Source: Mucilaginibacter aquaedulcis (lineage in GTDB: Bacteria; Bacteroidota; Bacteroidia; Sphingobacteriales; Sphingobacteriaceae). From it: DNA of 64,000 bases. Below the pieces are notes generated by a model that was not told the origin of the DNA, made no database searches, and saw only the letters and a list, made by a program, of their open reading frames with translations. Numbering within the stretch: position 1 is the stretch's first letter; each line of letters begins with the position of its first letter. Below, piece by piece: positions 43,289 through 53,315 of this stretch. The DNA lies in NCBI RefSeq assembly GCF_030409325.1, contig NZ_JAUFPR010000002.1, positions 2,046,001 through 2,110,000 of the forward strand, in the 5' to 3' direction. The position numbers were made by a program, and so were the translations under genes.

Positions 43289-45799
43289 TTAAATAACTCC
43301 TCCCATTAAGGGATCTGTCTTGGTAACAGCGCCGGTTTCAACCCTGCCTGCAAACCGTTCTTCAAAATCATTAAACCCTTTAAGCTTAACACCGCAATCA
43401 TACCAGTTGTGATTCTTGGTTAAGTTTAAAACTATCTTTGCGCTACCCCCACCAGGCACAACTTGTGTTTGTTGGGGAGCTTTATAACTTTTATCACTTA
43501 TAATAACAGTATGGGGTTTGCTATCATGATTGGTAATATTAACTACAACATTACCGGTTAGCCTTGCAGCGCTTAGTCGCCCGGCCTCATAATCAATACT
43601 AATTTTAACTTTAGGATTATTATTATTCCCAGTGAACTCGCGATAGAACCCATTAGGGCCGTAAACCTTCAGGTGGTATGCCTGATTTTCAAAATCGTTA
43701 ATATTCCATTCATCGGTTAGCGTATCGCCTGCAGCGGCACTGTAATCCCAGGCACGCAGTTGCTCTTGCTGGTAGGGGTTAACGGCGTACACCTTAAATG
43801 GCGACCCCGCTGCCTTATTGCCATAAACCTTATTCCCGGCTTTAAATGCTATCTCATATGTTTTTTTGGCCGGGTTAAAATAACCGTCGGTATATAACTC
43901 GTAAGGTAAGGCGCAGGCCGGTTTTATGCCTTTTTCCTGTTTAGGAAAATATGGCGATTGGGTATGATCGGTATTGATCTGTTCAATTTCGGCAGCGGTC
44001 AACTTTTTAAAATTAGATGGAACCTGTTTAAACTGTGCCTGATGAATGCCCTCCATAAAAGGTTTCTTTTCCAGGAATAACGGCCCATCTATTTTTTCGC
44101 CATGATATGGTCTAAAGGCAGATGTAAGATCGCCGCAAATGGTACGGCGCCACTGCGTAATATTTTCTTCCTTTATCTTTTTATTAAATTTCTTTTCTAA
44201 AAAATTCTCAACAAACTGTAATGAAGAAGTATGATCAAACACTTCTGAACAAACATAACCACCACGTGTCCATGGCGATGCAATGATCATCGGTACCCGG
44301 TAACCTAAACCTACCGCGCCTTCACGGATATTGGCATCAGTGGCCGATGGGTTGGTCTGCTGATCTTTAGTAACAAAATCAAGCTTAGGATCAATACCTG
44401 CCGATACCTTTCCTGTATGTTCTTTATACGGGTTTGGCACAACATAAGGAGGTACATGATCAAAGTAGCCGTCATTTTCATCATAGGTGATCACAAAAAT
44501 GGTCTTCTTCCAAACTTCGGGGTTTTGCAGTAAGATCTCCATCGCCTCGCTCACATACCAAGGGCCAAACCAGGGTTCGCCCGGATGATCTGAAAAATGA
44601 GCCGGCGGCATCAGCCAGGATACAGTTGGCAATGTTCCGTTTTTAACATCTTCCCTGAACTGGTAAAAAACATCGCCCTTGGGCACGTTCAATGTGCGCT
44701 CAGTACCTTTATCATCATAAGTCAGCGGACTTAATTCATGATAATCGGCGCTGTTTATATTTGTTGAAAAAGCTTTACTGTTTAAGGCCTGCCCATTTTT
44801 ACTCAGGCTTTCAAAACTGGCTTTAGTATATTTGATTTGTGCTGCTTCAATATTAGCCAATACCTTTTTGGCAGCGGCTAATCTTACGGCGTTGCCTTCG
44901 GCCGGTTGTTTTTCCAGCTCGGCAATTTGTTGCAGAATGCTTTCTCTTTTTGTTTGCAGATTGGCAATACCGCCTTCATGCAGGCGCACGTTGTATTGTT
45001 TAAAATACTCCAGCACATTGGTACCAAAATTACTTAACCAGGCGCTTTCCTCAGATTTAAGTCCGTAGCCCATGGTAAGTTCGTTCTGGTATACCTTCCA
45101 GCTAACACCTTGTTCTTCTAACCTTTCAGGATAAGTAGTCCATTCCAGTTCAGGGTAGTCATAGTTACTGATGTTCCACAAATGAGCTATACCCTCAGGT
45201 GTATTGTTTTCACGAACGGTGCCTGTCATCCAATAGTAGCGGTTGGGGTGTGTACCTGTAATGCTCGAGCAAAAATTCTGATCGCAAACGGTAAAAGCAT
45301 CGGCAAGGGAATAATAAAATGGAAAATCTTCCCTGTCGCAATAGCCCATCGTTAACGGCATATCTGCATAGGCTTTATTGCGTGCCTTTTTTACTTCGAG
45401 CCATTTATCATACTTTCCGTTGTTCATCGCATCTGTTTGGTCGCTCCACCCGTGCGGCAGCGATCCCATCCAGGCAATTTTGGTATCCTTTACATCCAGG
45501 TGAAAGGGGCCATAGGTATCGCCATTTTTGTTGGTTTGCAGCCAAACTTTGTTCTTATCCGGTAAATTAACCGCACGCGGATCATTATATCCCCTTACCC
45601 CCCGTAAAGTTCCTAACTGATGATCGAAAGAGCGATTTTCCTGCATCAGGAAAACAATATGTTCGGCATCATAAAAAGTACTACCCGGCTCCGGATTAAT
45701 GGCTAATGCCTTTTGAATTACCGGGGGCAACATATTTATTGCCGCAGCACCGCCTGATAATAGCGCAGCTTTTTTCAGAAAATCTCTTCTTGAATTCAT
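43289..45799 (-). CDS. Tat-exported phosphocholine-type phospholipase C
   Basis: A 836-residue enzyme from the preferred start at 45799 (MNSRRDFLKKAALLSGGAAA, a Tat signal); a longer frame begins at 45868. The catalytic domain opens DAEHIVFLMQENRSFDHQLGTLRGVRGYNDPR, matching the acid-phosphatase-like fold of non-hemolytic PLC. ITGTHPNRYYWMTGT and ITYDENDGYFDHVPPY are its further signatures. The C-terminal DUF756-type domains (from about 660) are beta-rich. Family members cleave phosphatidylcholine or sphingomyelin in the periplasm or outside. The gene is separate from the B12 riboswitch unit downstream. Confidence 0.93.
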   Translation of the reverse strand: MNSRRDFLKKAALLSGGAAAINMLPPVIQKALAINPEPGSTFYDAEHIVFLMQENRSFDHQLGTLRGVRGYNDPRAVNLPDKNKVWLQTNKNGDTYGPFHLDVKDTKIAWMGSLPHGWSDQTDAMNNGKYDKWLEVKKARNKAYADMPLTMGYCDREDFPFYYSLADAFTVCDQNFCSSITGTHPNRYYWMTGTVRENNTPEGIAHLWNISNYDYPELEWTTYPERLEEQGVSWKVYQNELTMGYGLKSEESAWLSNFGTNVLEYFKQYNVRLHEGGIANLQTKRESILQQIAELEKQPAEGNAVRLAAAKKVLANIEAAQIKYTKASFESLSKNGQALNSKAFSTNINSADYHELSPLTYDDKGTERTLNVPKGDVFYQFREDVKNGTLPTVSWLMPPAHFSDHPGEPWFGPWYVSEAMEILLQNPEVWKKTIFVITYDENDGYFDHVPPYVVPNPYKEHTGKVSAGIDPKLDFVTKDQQTNPSATDANIREGAVGLGYRVPMIIASPWTRGGYVCSEVFDHTSSLQFVENFLEKKFNKKIKEENITQWRRTICGDLTSAFRPYHGEKIDGPLFLEKKPFMEGIHQAQFKQVPSNFKKLTAAEIEQINTDHTQSPYFPKQEKGIKPACALPYELYTDGYFNPAKKTYEIAFKAGNKVYGNKAAGSPFKVYAVNPYQQEQLRAWDYSAAAGDTLTDEWNINDFENQAYHLKVYGPNGFYREFTGNNNNPKVKISIDYEAGRLSAARLTGNVVVNITNHDSKPHTVIISDKSYKAPQQTQVVPGGGSAKIVLNLTKNHNWYDCGVKLKGFNDFEERFAGRVETGAVTKTDPLMGGVI

Positions 45800-46048
45800 T
45801 TTATAAATTCGCTTATGGTGGTTAAGTAAATGATCACGGATATTGGTATACGCGACCCAGCTATGCAACTATCACTTTGTAGGAATAGTTATTTTTGGAA
45901 AGCACTACAGCTGCCATCAATAAATCGTACCAAATATCTGTCAGTTAATTAAATTTCATGTTAGTAGTATATTAATTATTGATCATGTTATCTGCAACAT
46001 CACAATATCTGCACATTCAAATATCAATAAAATCTACACACATTTAAT

Positions 46049-46357
46049 TCAACGTTTTTGCCATAAGGGCAATACAAGAAACTTCACGATCAAATGTGCA
46101 ACCGACGAAAGTCCGGCTGTGAATAACAGAATTATCCCTAACCGATTAAATGTATTAAAATAGTCCAGGAACCCTGATACCGCTTTTCCGTGGTATTGCC
46201 ACGCCAGTAGAAACACACAGATACCCGTTAGCCACAAGGTCAAGTGCGAATAAAAATAGCGTTGTTTTGAAAACCCGGAACGGCGAAAAGATGCCAGTAA
46301 TAATACGAGGTGTGCAAGAAAAAGTGTAGCGGCAGTTAATGTAAGTAGATAAAGCAT
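46049..46357 (-). CDS. Small integral membrane protein, unknown
   Basis: A 102-residue protein with about three membrane helices: MLYLLTLTAATLFLAHLVLLLASF, LTLWLTGICVFLLAW and RLGIILLFTAGLSSVAHLIVKFLVL. Basic loops (RRSGFSKQRYF and the C-terminal WQKR) fit an inner-membrane topology. No motif allows a functional guess. No partner gene is adjacent. Confidence 0.6.
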   Translation of the reverse strand: MLYLLTLTAATLFLAHLVLLLASFRRSGFSKQRYFYSHLTLWLTGICVFLLAWQYHGKAVSGFLDYFNTFNRLGIILLFTAGLSSVAHLIVKFLVLPLWQKR

Positions 46358-46873
46358 AAGTTGACGTAGTGGCTAAGTTAATTAGCCTGAGCTATTTCGG
46401 CAAGTTATTTTTAAAAGTTATTAAGTTGCCTGGAGCGATACTTACAATCGAGCCTTAAACATGAATTCTTTCTACAAATAATAAATCCAGAAGAAAAAAT
46501 TCACTAAAGAAACCTTTAAAAAACAATTTAAAATAGAAAACATAAAAAAACCGATATAAAGTCTTAAAAATCTTAAACGTTTTACATTTTTTTATTAAAA
46601 AATTAAATTAAAATATATCTTTTTAAACAAATTTCAATTTTTAAATGAAAAAATTAAATTTATTTATATAAAAAATTGATTATAAAATTAAATAACTAAA
46701 AATAAATTAACATTTATATAATAAAAATTAATATTTATTTAAAATAAGCTAAATTTTATCTTAAAATTTTACACTTTTTTAATACAATATTAAAAAATCA
46801 GTCACTTATTGTAAGACAATTGTTACAACTTATATTGTAAATGATTAATTAACTATTAAAACTGATTTTAAGT
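46358..46873. other. Extremely AT-rich leader region of the SusC/SusD pair
   Basis: By direct count, 46561-46800 has only 20 G or C in 240 bases (about 8 percent GC). It consists of irregular A/T tracts with no gene-like frame or clear hairpin. It probably holds the promoter of the SusC/SusD genes and perhaps curved or H-NS-like bound DNA. Confidence 0.6.
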
Positions 46874-49800
46874 ATGAAAAAAAGTTTCCTCAAAAACTTG
46901 ACCGGGCTTTTATTGGCATTTTTTTGCCAGTATACTTATGCCCAAAACCGTATTATAACAGGTACGGTAACAGCTAAAGATGATGGTTTACCGGTTCCAG
47001 GTGTAACCATTAGTGTTAAGGGCTTGCAAATAGGTACACAAACCTCAGGTTTGGGCAAGTATTCTTTAAGTGTGCCGGCAAAAGGCGGCACACTCATTTT
47101 TTCCTTCATCGGTTTCGCGAGGGTTGAAGTTCCCATTGATAACAAAACTGTTATCAATGTGGCCATGGGCACCGATTTTAAGCAGTTAAATGAAGTGGTT
47201 GTAACAGGTTCGGGTGTGGCTACCAGTAAAGCCAAGCTCGCTATTGCTGTTGAATCCATAGCCGGAAAAAACCTGGCCTCCTCCCCTCAGGCTTCTATTG
47301 ATCAGGCATTGGTAGGTAAAATCGCTGGTGCGCAGATCTCCTCAACAGATGGTACACCCGGCGCACGCACCAATATTGTGCTGCGCGGTATAAATACTGT
47401 ACAGGGCGGTACCTCTCCTATGATATTGGTTGATGGGGTTGAATCCAGATCAACAGACATCAGTTTGCTTGATCAGTCAAGTATTGATCATATTGAGGTG
47501 GTGCAGGGTGCCGCGGCATCTACCATTTATGGTGCACAGGGCGCTAATGGCGTTATCCAGATATTTACCAAAAAGGGCGTACAAGGCAAAGTTAAAATTG
47601 ATGTATCAAGCAGTGTTTCTGCAAGCAGCTTTATTAACAATGGCAATGTACACCAGGCCAAACTCAGCAGCTTTAAAACAGATGCCAATGGTAATTTTGT
47701 TGATGCCAGCGGCAATATCATTCAATTGGATGAGGATGCCACTTATCCCGGCATTACCTGGGCCTTCCCTGCCGGGGCCGATAACCCTACCGCGATGTCA
47801 AATCCGGCCAACGTTGCTACACAACAGTACGGAACAAACCTCAAATACTATGACCACCTGAAACAACTATTCCGTACGGCTTACACACGCAACCATAGCA
47901 TAGCCATATCTGGTGGATCTGAAAAAACTGATTATGCCTTAAATATTTCCAACAATCACCAGAAAAGTAATATTGTCAGAAACGGCTATAATGACAGAAC
48001 CAACCTAACCACCAACTTAGGCACCGAATTATTTAAGGGGTTTACAATAAGATCAATAACCCAGTTAATATATACTAAAAACTCGCTTAACCCAACTTTT
48101 GGCTCAGGCGGTAATGCCATATTTAATGCGTTGAACGCCTCACCTTTTTATGATTTCAATCAAAAGCTTCCTGACGGAAACTATCCAAACTCCTTAAACT
48201 CCGGCACAGTGAGTGTGAACGGTAACAACCCGTTTTATAATTTACAGTATGCCAGTAAAAGGGACAACCGGGTAGATGTACTTGAAAATATCCAGGCCGA
48301 TTACAAGATCAATAAGTTTATTGAACTGAGCGCAAAATATGGGATAAACTATACGCATCAGGATATCAATTCCATTTATCAAAATCAGTCAGGAAACGCT
48401 AACTCAAATGATACAGAATCATGGGTATCATCAAATAACGGAAATGACAACACAGGTGAGGTTGACAAACAAAGCAACAACACCACTTTTCAAAACTTTA
48501 ACGGATCGGTAACCATCAGAACCGATTTTGAAAAAGATTTTCACCTTAACGTACCCATAACCACCAGCACCTTGTTGCAGTACGATTATCGTAAAAACAA
48601 TTTGAACCAGTTTTTAACTTATGGATACAGCTTGCCTACCTATCCAATTTATAACTTCATTCAAACACAAACACAACAGGTACTACAAGACAATACCGAG
48701 CCTTTTGTAACTTACGGCTACGTTGTTAACCAAAAAATAGACATAGGCGATTATGCCGGTGTTGGCGGTGGTTTCCGAAGCGATTATTCATCGGCGTTTG
48801 GCCAGGGTTCAAAACCATTTACTTTCCCTAATGCCAACGCTTACATCAGGCCATCATCATTTGATTTCTGGAAAAATGGTAGCCTCGGAAACATCATACC
48901 CGAATTTAAATTAAGAGGTGCATATGGTAAGGCAGGTATACAGCCTAAACCATTTGACCGCTACCCAACCCTTGATCCTAAAAACGTTGGCAATGCCTTA
49001 ACTTTCGCCCTACTAAACGCTCAGAAAAACCCCAACCTGAATGTAGAAGTATCAAGAGAGCTTGAAATAGGAACCGATATCGGGATCAAAGGTTTTAGCG
49101 GCAACTGGTTAAGTGATATTAACCTGAGCGTTACTTATTGGAACAGAAAAGGTTCAAACGTAATTTTTGACGTCAGCGTTGCCCCATCAACCGGACCGCT
49201 TACCTTAAAGACAAACGCTATTGACCTGTCATCAAACGGTATTCAGGCATCGTTGAATATCAGCGTGCTGAGAGCAAAAGACTTTAACTGGAACGTAACC
49301 ACAAACTTTAGCCACCAAACTTCAAAAATTGACAAAATAAACGGGCCGCCCATCATTTTAACATCAGCAGCAGGCAGCACCCAGGAAGTTTTAATTGCCG
49401 GGGCTAAAATAGGCCAGATCTACGGTTACAAAGCCTTAACAAGCTTAAGCCAAACCAACCAGGCCGGTGTTCCTTACATTCAGCCGGCAGATTATGACAA
49501 ATATGAAATAGTTGATGGCCGTGTGGTTAATAAAACTACTAAGGGCGTACAGTTCACCAACGAGGTATACTCATTAGGTGATCCTAACCCTAAGTTCAAC
49601 ATGTCGTTCATCAATAGCTTCAACTATAAAAATCTTTCATTCGGTTTTCAGTTTGATTGGGTGCATGGCAGCCACTTATATAACCAAACCAAAGAGTGGA
49701 TGTACCGTGACGGTATAAGCAGCGACTACGACAACCCGGTAACCATTAACGGACAAACCGCCGCCTACACCGCCTATTACCGAAGCGTTTATGCCGATTA

Positions 49801-50104
49801 TTTTGGAGCCAGGAACGGCCCTGCCAGGAACGGAACCAAAGATTACTTTTATGAAGATGCCTCTTTTCTTCGTTTAAGAAATTTAACTGTAGGATATGAT
49901 TTTACTTCATTGATAGCCAATAAGGTTTTTAAAAGGGTACTGTTAACATTTGCTGCCCGCAACATTTTAACCTTTACCAAGTATACTGGCTTTGATCCTG
50001 AAGTTAGCTCAGGCACCTCAAATTCATCATTTGACCGCGGGGTTGACAATAGCTCAACACCAAACAATAAATCATACCAGTTAGGATTAAGTCTTGGGTT
50101 TTAA
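46874..50104 (+). CDS. SusC/RagA-type TonB-linked outer membrane protein
   Basis: A 1076-residue protein. Signal peptide (to about residue 23), then a carboxypeptidase-like beta domain (VTAKDDGLPVPGVTISVKGLQIGT), a plug with ELNEVVVTG-like QLNEVVVTGSG, ASIDQALVGKIAGAQISSTDGTPG and IVLRGINTVQGGTSPMILVDGV, and a long barrel ending YQLGLSLGF. It imports oligosaccharides or peptides with its SusD lid. No FecR/sigma pair or glycoside hydrolase flanks it, so its substrate is not indicated by context. The SusD gene follows by 20 bases. Confidence 0.96.
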   Translation: MKKSFLKNLTGLLLAFFCQYTYAQNRIITGTVTAKDDGLPVPGVTISVKGLQIGTQTSGLGKYSLSVPAKGGTLIFSFIGFARVEVPIDNKTVINVAMGTDFKQLNEVVVTGSGVATSKAKLAIAVESIAGKNLASSPQASIDQALVGKIAGAQISSTDGTPGARTNIVLRGINTVQGGTSPMILVDGVESRSTDISLLDQSSIDHIEVVQGAAASTIYGAQGANGVIQIFTKKGVQGKVKIDVSSSVSASSFINNGNVHQAKLSSFKTDANGNFVDASGNIIQLDEDATYPGITWAFPAGADNPTAMSNPANVATQQYGTNLKYYDHLKQLFRTAYTRNHSIAISGGSEKTDYALNISNNHQKSNIVRNGYNDRTNLTTNLGTELFKGFTIRSITQLIYTKNSLNPTFGSGGNAIFNALNASPFYDFNQKLPDGNYPNSLNSGTVSVNGNNPFYNLQYASKRDNRVDVLENIQADYKINKFIELSAKYGINYTHQDINSIYQNQSGNANSNDTESWVSSNNGNDNTGEVDKQSNNTTFQNFNGSVTIRTDFEKDFHLNVPITTSTLLQYDYRKNNLNQFLTYGYSLPTYPIYNFIQTQTQQVLQDNTEPFVTYGYVVNQKIDIGDYAGVGGGFRSDYSSAFGQGSKPFTFPNANAYIRPSSFDFWKNGSLGNIIPEFKLRGAYGKAGIQPKPFDRYPTLDPKNVGNALTFALLNAQKNPNLNVEVSRELEIGTDIGIKGFSGNWLSDINLSVTYWNRKGSNVIFDVSVAPSTGPLTLKTNAIDLSSNGIQASLNISVLRAKDFNWNVTTNFSHQTSKIDKINGPPIILTSAAGSTQEVLIAGAKIGQIYGYKALTSLSQTNQAGVPYIQPADYDKYEIVDGRVVNKTTKGVQFTNEVYSLGDPNPKFNMSFINSFNYKNLSFGFQFDWVHGSHLYNQTKEWMYRDGISSDYDNPVTINGQTAAYTAYYRSVYADYFGARNGPARNGTKDYFYEDASFLRLRNLTVGYDFTSLIANKVFKRVLLTFAARNILTFTKYTGFDPEVSSGTSNSSFDRGVDNSSTPNNKSYQLGLSLGF

Positions 50105-50124
50105 TTGACCATAAATTTAAAAAC

Positions 50125-51783
50125 ATGAAAAAATATAAATATTTATCAATTTACTTTACAGCCGTTATATTGCTGGTTGCTTCATCCTGCAAAAAACAGC
50201 TTGATGTTAAAAATCCAAACTCCCCCACAAAAGATCAGGCCAAGGACGAACCGGGGATAATTTCACTTTCAACAGCAGCCGTATACCTGAATGGTTTCAA
50301 CGGAAATAATCCCAGCATTATAGCCAATCAAAACTGGCTGGGTGATAGTTACTTTTCATTAGGCATTGGTTTTCATGAACTGCTGGGCGATAACATTTCG
50401 GCAGAGGCATCAAACCAGAACATCAACGTTGTTAACCTGCCCGATTATGTAATATTTGATAACGGCACCCGGATAACTAATACCTCGCCTTCAAAAAGTG
50501 TACTACGTATAAGCAACGCCCGCGATAAAAAGCCAGCTAATATGTTTTTTTACGAATGGGCATATATGTACTCTTTAAACAATGCCTGTAACCAGATATT
50601 ATCATTGGTTGATGACATCAAATTTTCAGGCGATGCGGAAACAAAAAAGAACACCATAAAAGCCTGGGCCTACTGGTGGAAAGGGTTCGCCTACTCCAAA
50701 ATAGGATCAACCTATTACGCGGGTATCATCAACAATGCCGTAGGCGTTGGTGATATATCAAGTTCAGTATCTACCTATGTTACCAGCGCAGCCATGATCG
50801 AGGAGTCGAACAAGAACTTTGATCAGGCAAGTACCCTGTTAAGCGGTATTACCAGTACTTCAGATTATAGCCTGGTATTAGGAAAGCTATTGCCAAACTT
50901 TGTACAAACCGGAAAGGGCGGCATACTTACCACCGCAATGTGGATACGCAATATCAATACCATGAAGGCCCGCAACCTGCTGGTTAACAAAAGAACCAGT
51001 GCGATGACCGCCACAGACTGGAACGCGGTTTTAACATTGGTGAACAACGGTATAAAATCAGACGATTTGGTTTTCACCGGTCGCACAACAGGTACAAATG
51101 GATTTTTCTCTGCAGGTTCAGGCTCTGTTGCAGCCATGACCACAGGTTTACCCAAATCAGCTACTTTTAAAGTTAGCGAGCGCCTGATCCAGGAATATAA
51201 AACCGGCGATAAACGGCTTGCTGCTAACTTTACCCAAAATCAATACATAAACCAGGTAGGTGGTTTCAGCTTTAGCACAAGATGGCAATTACTGGATGCT
51301 AACGGTGTTGATAAAGGCGGCGTAGCGGTATTGAGCGATAAAACCCCTGGTAATTATGAGTTATTTATAGGCAGCAGCTACGAAGAGAACGAGCTGATGA
51401 AAGCCGAGGCGCTTATAAACACGGGCAATATAGCCACTGGGGTTGCAAGCATTGACAATGTTAGAAATTACCAGGGAGCTGGCTTACCAGCCTTAAGCGG
51501 ATCACTGAGCTTTGAAGATGCTAAAGAAGAATTAAGGAGAGAAAGAAGGGTTGCCCTTGTATTCAGAGGTATTGCATTTTTTGATGCCCGCAGATGGGGT
51601 GTAATAGATGATATATCAAAGGGTGGCGGCCGTACAAACGCTGTGGTACTTGGCGCAGATGGTGTTTTAAGCACCCATGCCACAATTAACTATAATTTTC
51701 TTGATTACTGGGATGTACCGGCAGATGAATCTGTTGTTAACCCACCGGCTGCAGGCAGTGCACCCATTAAAAACCCCAACTGA
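50125..51783 (+). CDS. SusD/RagB-type substrate-binding lipoprotein
   Basis: A 552-residue lipoprotein with a lipobox at Cys22 (LLVASSCKK). TPR-like helices and SusD signatures follow: ANMFFYEWAYMYSLNNACNQIL, AWAYWWKGFAYSKIGSTYYAG and, near the end, ELRRERRVALVFRGIAFFDARRWG. It binds the ligand at the surface and forms the lid for the adjacent SusC. Ends at a strong hairpin. Confidence 0.95.
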   Translation: MKKYKYLSIYFTAVILLVASSCKKQLDVKNPNSPTKDQAKDEPGIISLSTAAVYLNGFNGNNPSIIANQNWLGDSYFSLGIGFHELLGDNISAEASNQNINVVNLPDYVIFDNGTRITNTSPSKSVLRISNARDKKPANMFFYEWAYMYSLNNACNQILSLVDDIKFSGDAETKKNTIKAWAYWWKGFAYSKIGSTYYAGIINNAVGVGDISSSVSTYVTSAAMIEESNKNFDQASTLLSGITSTSDYSLVLGKLLPNFVQTGKGGILTTAMWIRNINTMKARNLLVNKRTSAMTATDWNAVLTLVNNGIKSDDLVFTGRTTGTNGFFSAGSGSVAAMTTGLPKSATFKVSERLIQEYKTGDKRLAANFTQNQYINQVGGFSFSTRWQLLDANGVDKGGVAVLSDKTPGNYELFIGSSYEENELMKAEALINTGNIATGVASIDNVRNYQGAGLPALSGSLSFEDAKEELRRERRVALVFRGIAFFDARRWGVIDDISKGGGRTNAVVLGADGVLSTHATINYNFLDYWDVPADESVVNPPAAGSAPIKNPN

Positions 51784-51826
51784 TTTGTATCGTTCTTTAT
51801 ATAGTAATTTCAGTTAATAATACTGT

Positions 51827-51856
51827 AAGGCCGTGCATGGCAAATTGCACGGCCTT
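51827..51856 (+). terminator. Terminator of the SusC/SusD operon
   Basis: A perfect 11-bp stem (51827-51837 with 51846-51856), 8-base loop, followed by TT. Confidence 0.9.
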
Positions 51857-51932
51857 TTAAAATAAATACAAATACTTATAATAGTTAAAACCTTTTGCCC
51901 TCAAACTGTTTTATGTTATTAAACAGTACGTT

Positions 51933-52127
51933 ATGGCAAAGCATGATAAAATACCACGCAAGGGAAAACCTTCTGGTAACGGCCGCGAAATTGAAACACT
52001 GAACGAGGCAAAACAAGAGGCCCAGGAAGAAAACGATCTCGACACCTCCGAATCATCGGTTAAACATCTGAACCGGCATTTGCATAAAGGCGAAGACCTA
52101 AAAACGTTTAAAGACACGGAAGAATAA
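51933..52127 (+). CDS. Small acidic-basic hydrophilic protein, unknown
   Basis: A 64-residue protein rich in charged residues (MAKHDKIPRKGKPSGNGREIETLNEAKQEAQEENDLDTSE). It has no membrane segment or cysteines and is likely partly disordered. Such small charged proteins are common in Bacteroidota without known role. Its stop codon is inside a perfect hairpin, which supports it being a real transcribed unit. Confidence 0.65.
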   Translation: MAKHDKIPRKGKPSGNGREIETLNEAKQEAQEENDLDTSESSVKHLNRHLHKGEDLKTFKDTEE

Positions 52128-52146
52128 GCACGGTTTCGTGCTTATT
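52123..52146 (+). terminator. Terminator of the small hydrophilic protein gene
   Basis: A perfect 10-bp stem (52123-52132 with 52137-52146) and 4-base loop; the stop codon at 52125-52127 lies in the left arm. Confidence 0.8.
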
Positions 52147-52196
52147 TAATAATTAATCAATAACGTATTTCGCGCTTTAATGAGGCTCCTGTAAGG

Positions 52197-52703
52197 TTAT
52201 TTAGTGGTGATCTTTCCCAATTTGGCGTATTCAATATCATTGGGTTCCCATAATTCGATCTTATTGCCTTCCGGATCCATGAGATGCACAAAGCTGCCAT
52301 AGCTTGCTTTCTCCACCGAATCAGTTGGTGAGATGCCTGCTGCCTTTAGCTTCAGCAAAAGCGCATCAAGTTGCTCAACCCTGTAATTGATCATAAATTG
52401 TTTATCAGGATTGCCGAAATATTTGGTGGTTTCTTTAAAAGGCGCCCATAAGGTGAATCCTTTTTTAGTGCTGTCTGCACCTTGGTGCCATTCAAAGTTA
52501 GTACCGCTTTCTACCATATGCATTCCCAGATTTTTTTCATACCAGGCTTTTAATGCTGCCGGAGATTTGGCTTTAAAGAAAATGCCGCCTATGCCTGTAA
52601 CACGCGGGCCTGCAGGTGAGGTATTGGTTAGGCGACTAAAGCCATAGCCCAGTAAAAAGGCAAAGCATAATAAAATAGCGAATGTGATCTTTTTCATAAA
52701 CAC
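52197..52703 (-). CDS. VOC-superfamily protein with N-terminal anchor
   Basis: A 168-residue protein (a start two codons in, 52697, is equally possible). The N-terminal hydrophobic stretch (KKITFAILLCFAFLLGYGF) is a signal or anchor. The glyoxalase-type VOC domain follows: GIGGIFFKAKSPAALKAWYEKNLGM and later SYGSFVHLMDPEGNKIELWEPND, with the usual metal-site glutamate at the end. Enzyme type is not set by the motifs. Exported VOC proteins are uncommon. Same strand as the membrane protein gene upstream, 21 bases away. Confidence 0.75.
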   Translation of the reverse strand: MFMKKITFAILLCFAFLLGYGFSRLTNTSPAGPRVTGIGGIFFKAKSPAALKAWYEKNLGMHMVESGTNFEWHQGADSTKKGFTLWAPFKETTKYFGNPDKQFMINYRVEQLDALLLKLKAAGISPTDSVEKASYGSFVHLMDPEGNKIELWEPNDIEYAKLGKITTK

Positions 52704-52724
52704 CGTGTTTTAACTTAAAGATAG

Positions 52725-53063
52725 CTAAAATGACCTTTTCTTTAATTTAAATACATTTATCTTATGAAGAAGGTAATAGAGCACGAAGCCAAGTATAGTC
52801 CAGTAAAAGGCAAAACCAATCAGGAAAAAAGGAGGCGGCGTATCCGGGTCCTGGTGCAAAAACTTAATGAAAGGTAACAACGGTCCCATCAAAACAATTT
52901 TAACAGGCGATAAAATTGCTGACCCCACCACCTGCCATCTCGCCTGCGAGCTTTGTGCAAATAAAGACTCTGGAGCCTGACCTAATAACAGGTCTGTGCT
53001 CAGTATAAAGACAAAGGCAAAAACTACAAAAAGGAAAACGAATTTTGTCCTTGAAATTTTCAT
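52725..53063 (-). CDS. Small membrane protein, unknown
   Basis: A 112-residue protein with an N-terminal hydrophobic segment (FVFLFVVFAFVFILSTDLLL) and a C-terminal pair (IGFAFYWTILGFVLYYLLH), ending in a basic tail. I do not recognise a family. It probably forms an operon with the VOC gene that follows it. Confidence 0.55.
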   Translation of the reverse strand: MKISRTKFVFLFVVFAFVFILSTDLLLGQAPESLFAQSSQARWQVVGSAILSPVKIVLMGPLLPFIKFLHQDPDTPPPFFLIGFAFYWTILGFVLYYLLHKINVFKLKKRSF

Positions 53064-53257
53064 GATGCTTTTAATTAATGGATTAATAGGAAACTATTCT
53101 TTGTAGCATAAATTTAAAAATTTTACTTTGTTTTTCAAAGTTCTTTTAAAAATAAAAACTCAGAATAAACTATACTAAAGTCTTTTTAATAAAACGATCG
53201 GGACTGCTAAAACAAGTGTTTTGAGTAGGAAAAAGTTGATTATGTCACAAAATAAAA

Positions 53258-53286
53258 AAGCCAGATAAGTTCTATTTATCTGGCTT
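53258..53286 (-). terminator. Terminator after tRNA-Ser
   Basis: An 11-bp perfect stem (53258-53268 with 53276-53286) followed on the minus strand by a T-run (AAAAAA on the plus strand). Confidence 0.8.
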
Positions 53287-53292
53287 AATTTT

Positions 53293-53310
53293 AAGCCCGC
53301 TTCGGCGGGC
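53293..53310 (-). terminator. GC-rich hairpin after tRNA-Ser
   Basis: A gcccgc/gcgggc stem with a TTCG-type loop lies 5 bases past the tRNA 3-prime end. It may act as a processing or first termination hairpin, with the hairpin at 53258 following. Confidence 0.6.
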
Positions 53311-53315
53311 AAGGG

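Noticed and set aside
46358..46873. Replication origin in the AT-rich block
   Set aside because: No DnaA boxes or origin genes such as dnaA, dnaN or parA are nearby; it directly precedes a SusC gene.
46874..51783. A polysaccharide utilisation locus
   Set aside because: Only SusC and SusD are present; no glycoside hydrolase, polysaccharide lyase, sulfatase or regulator is linked.
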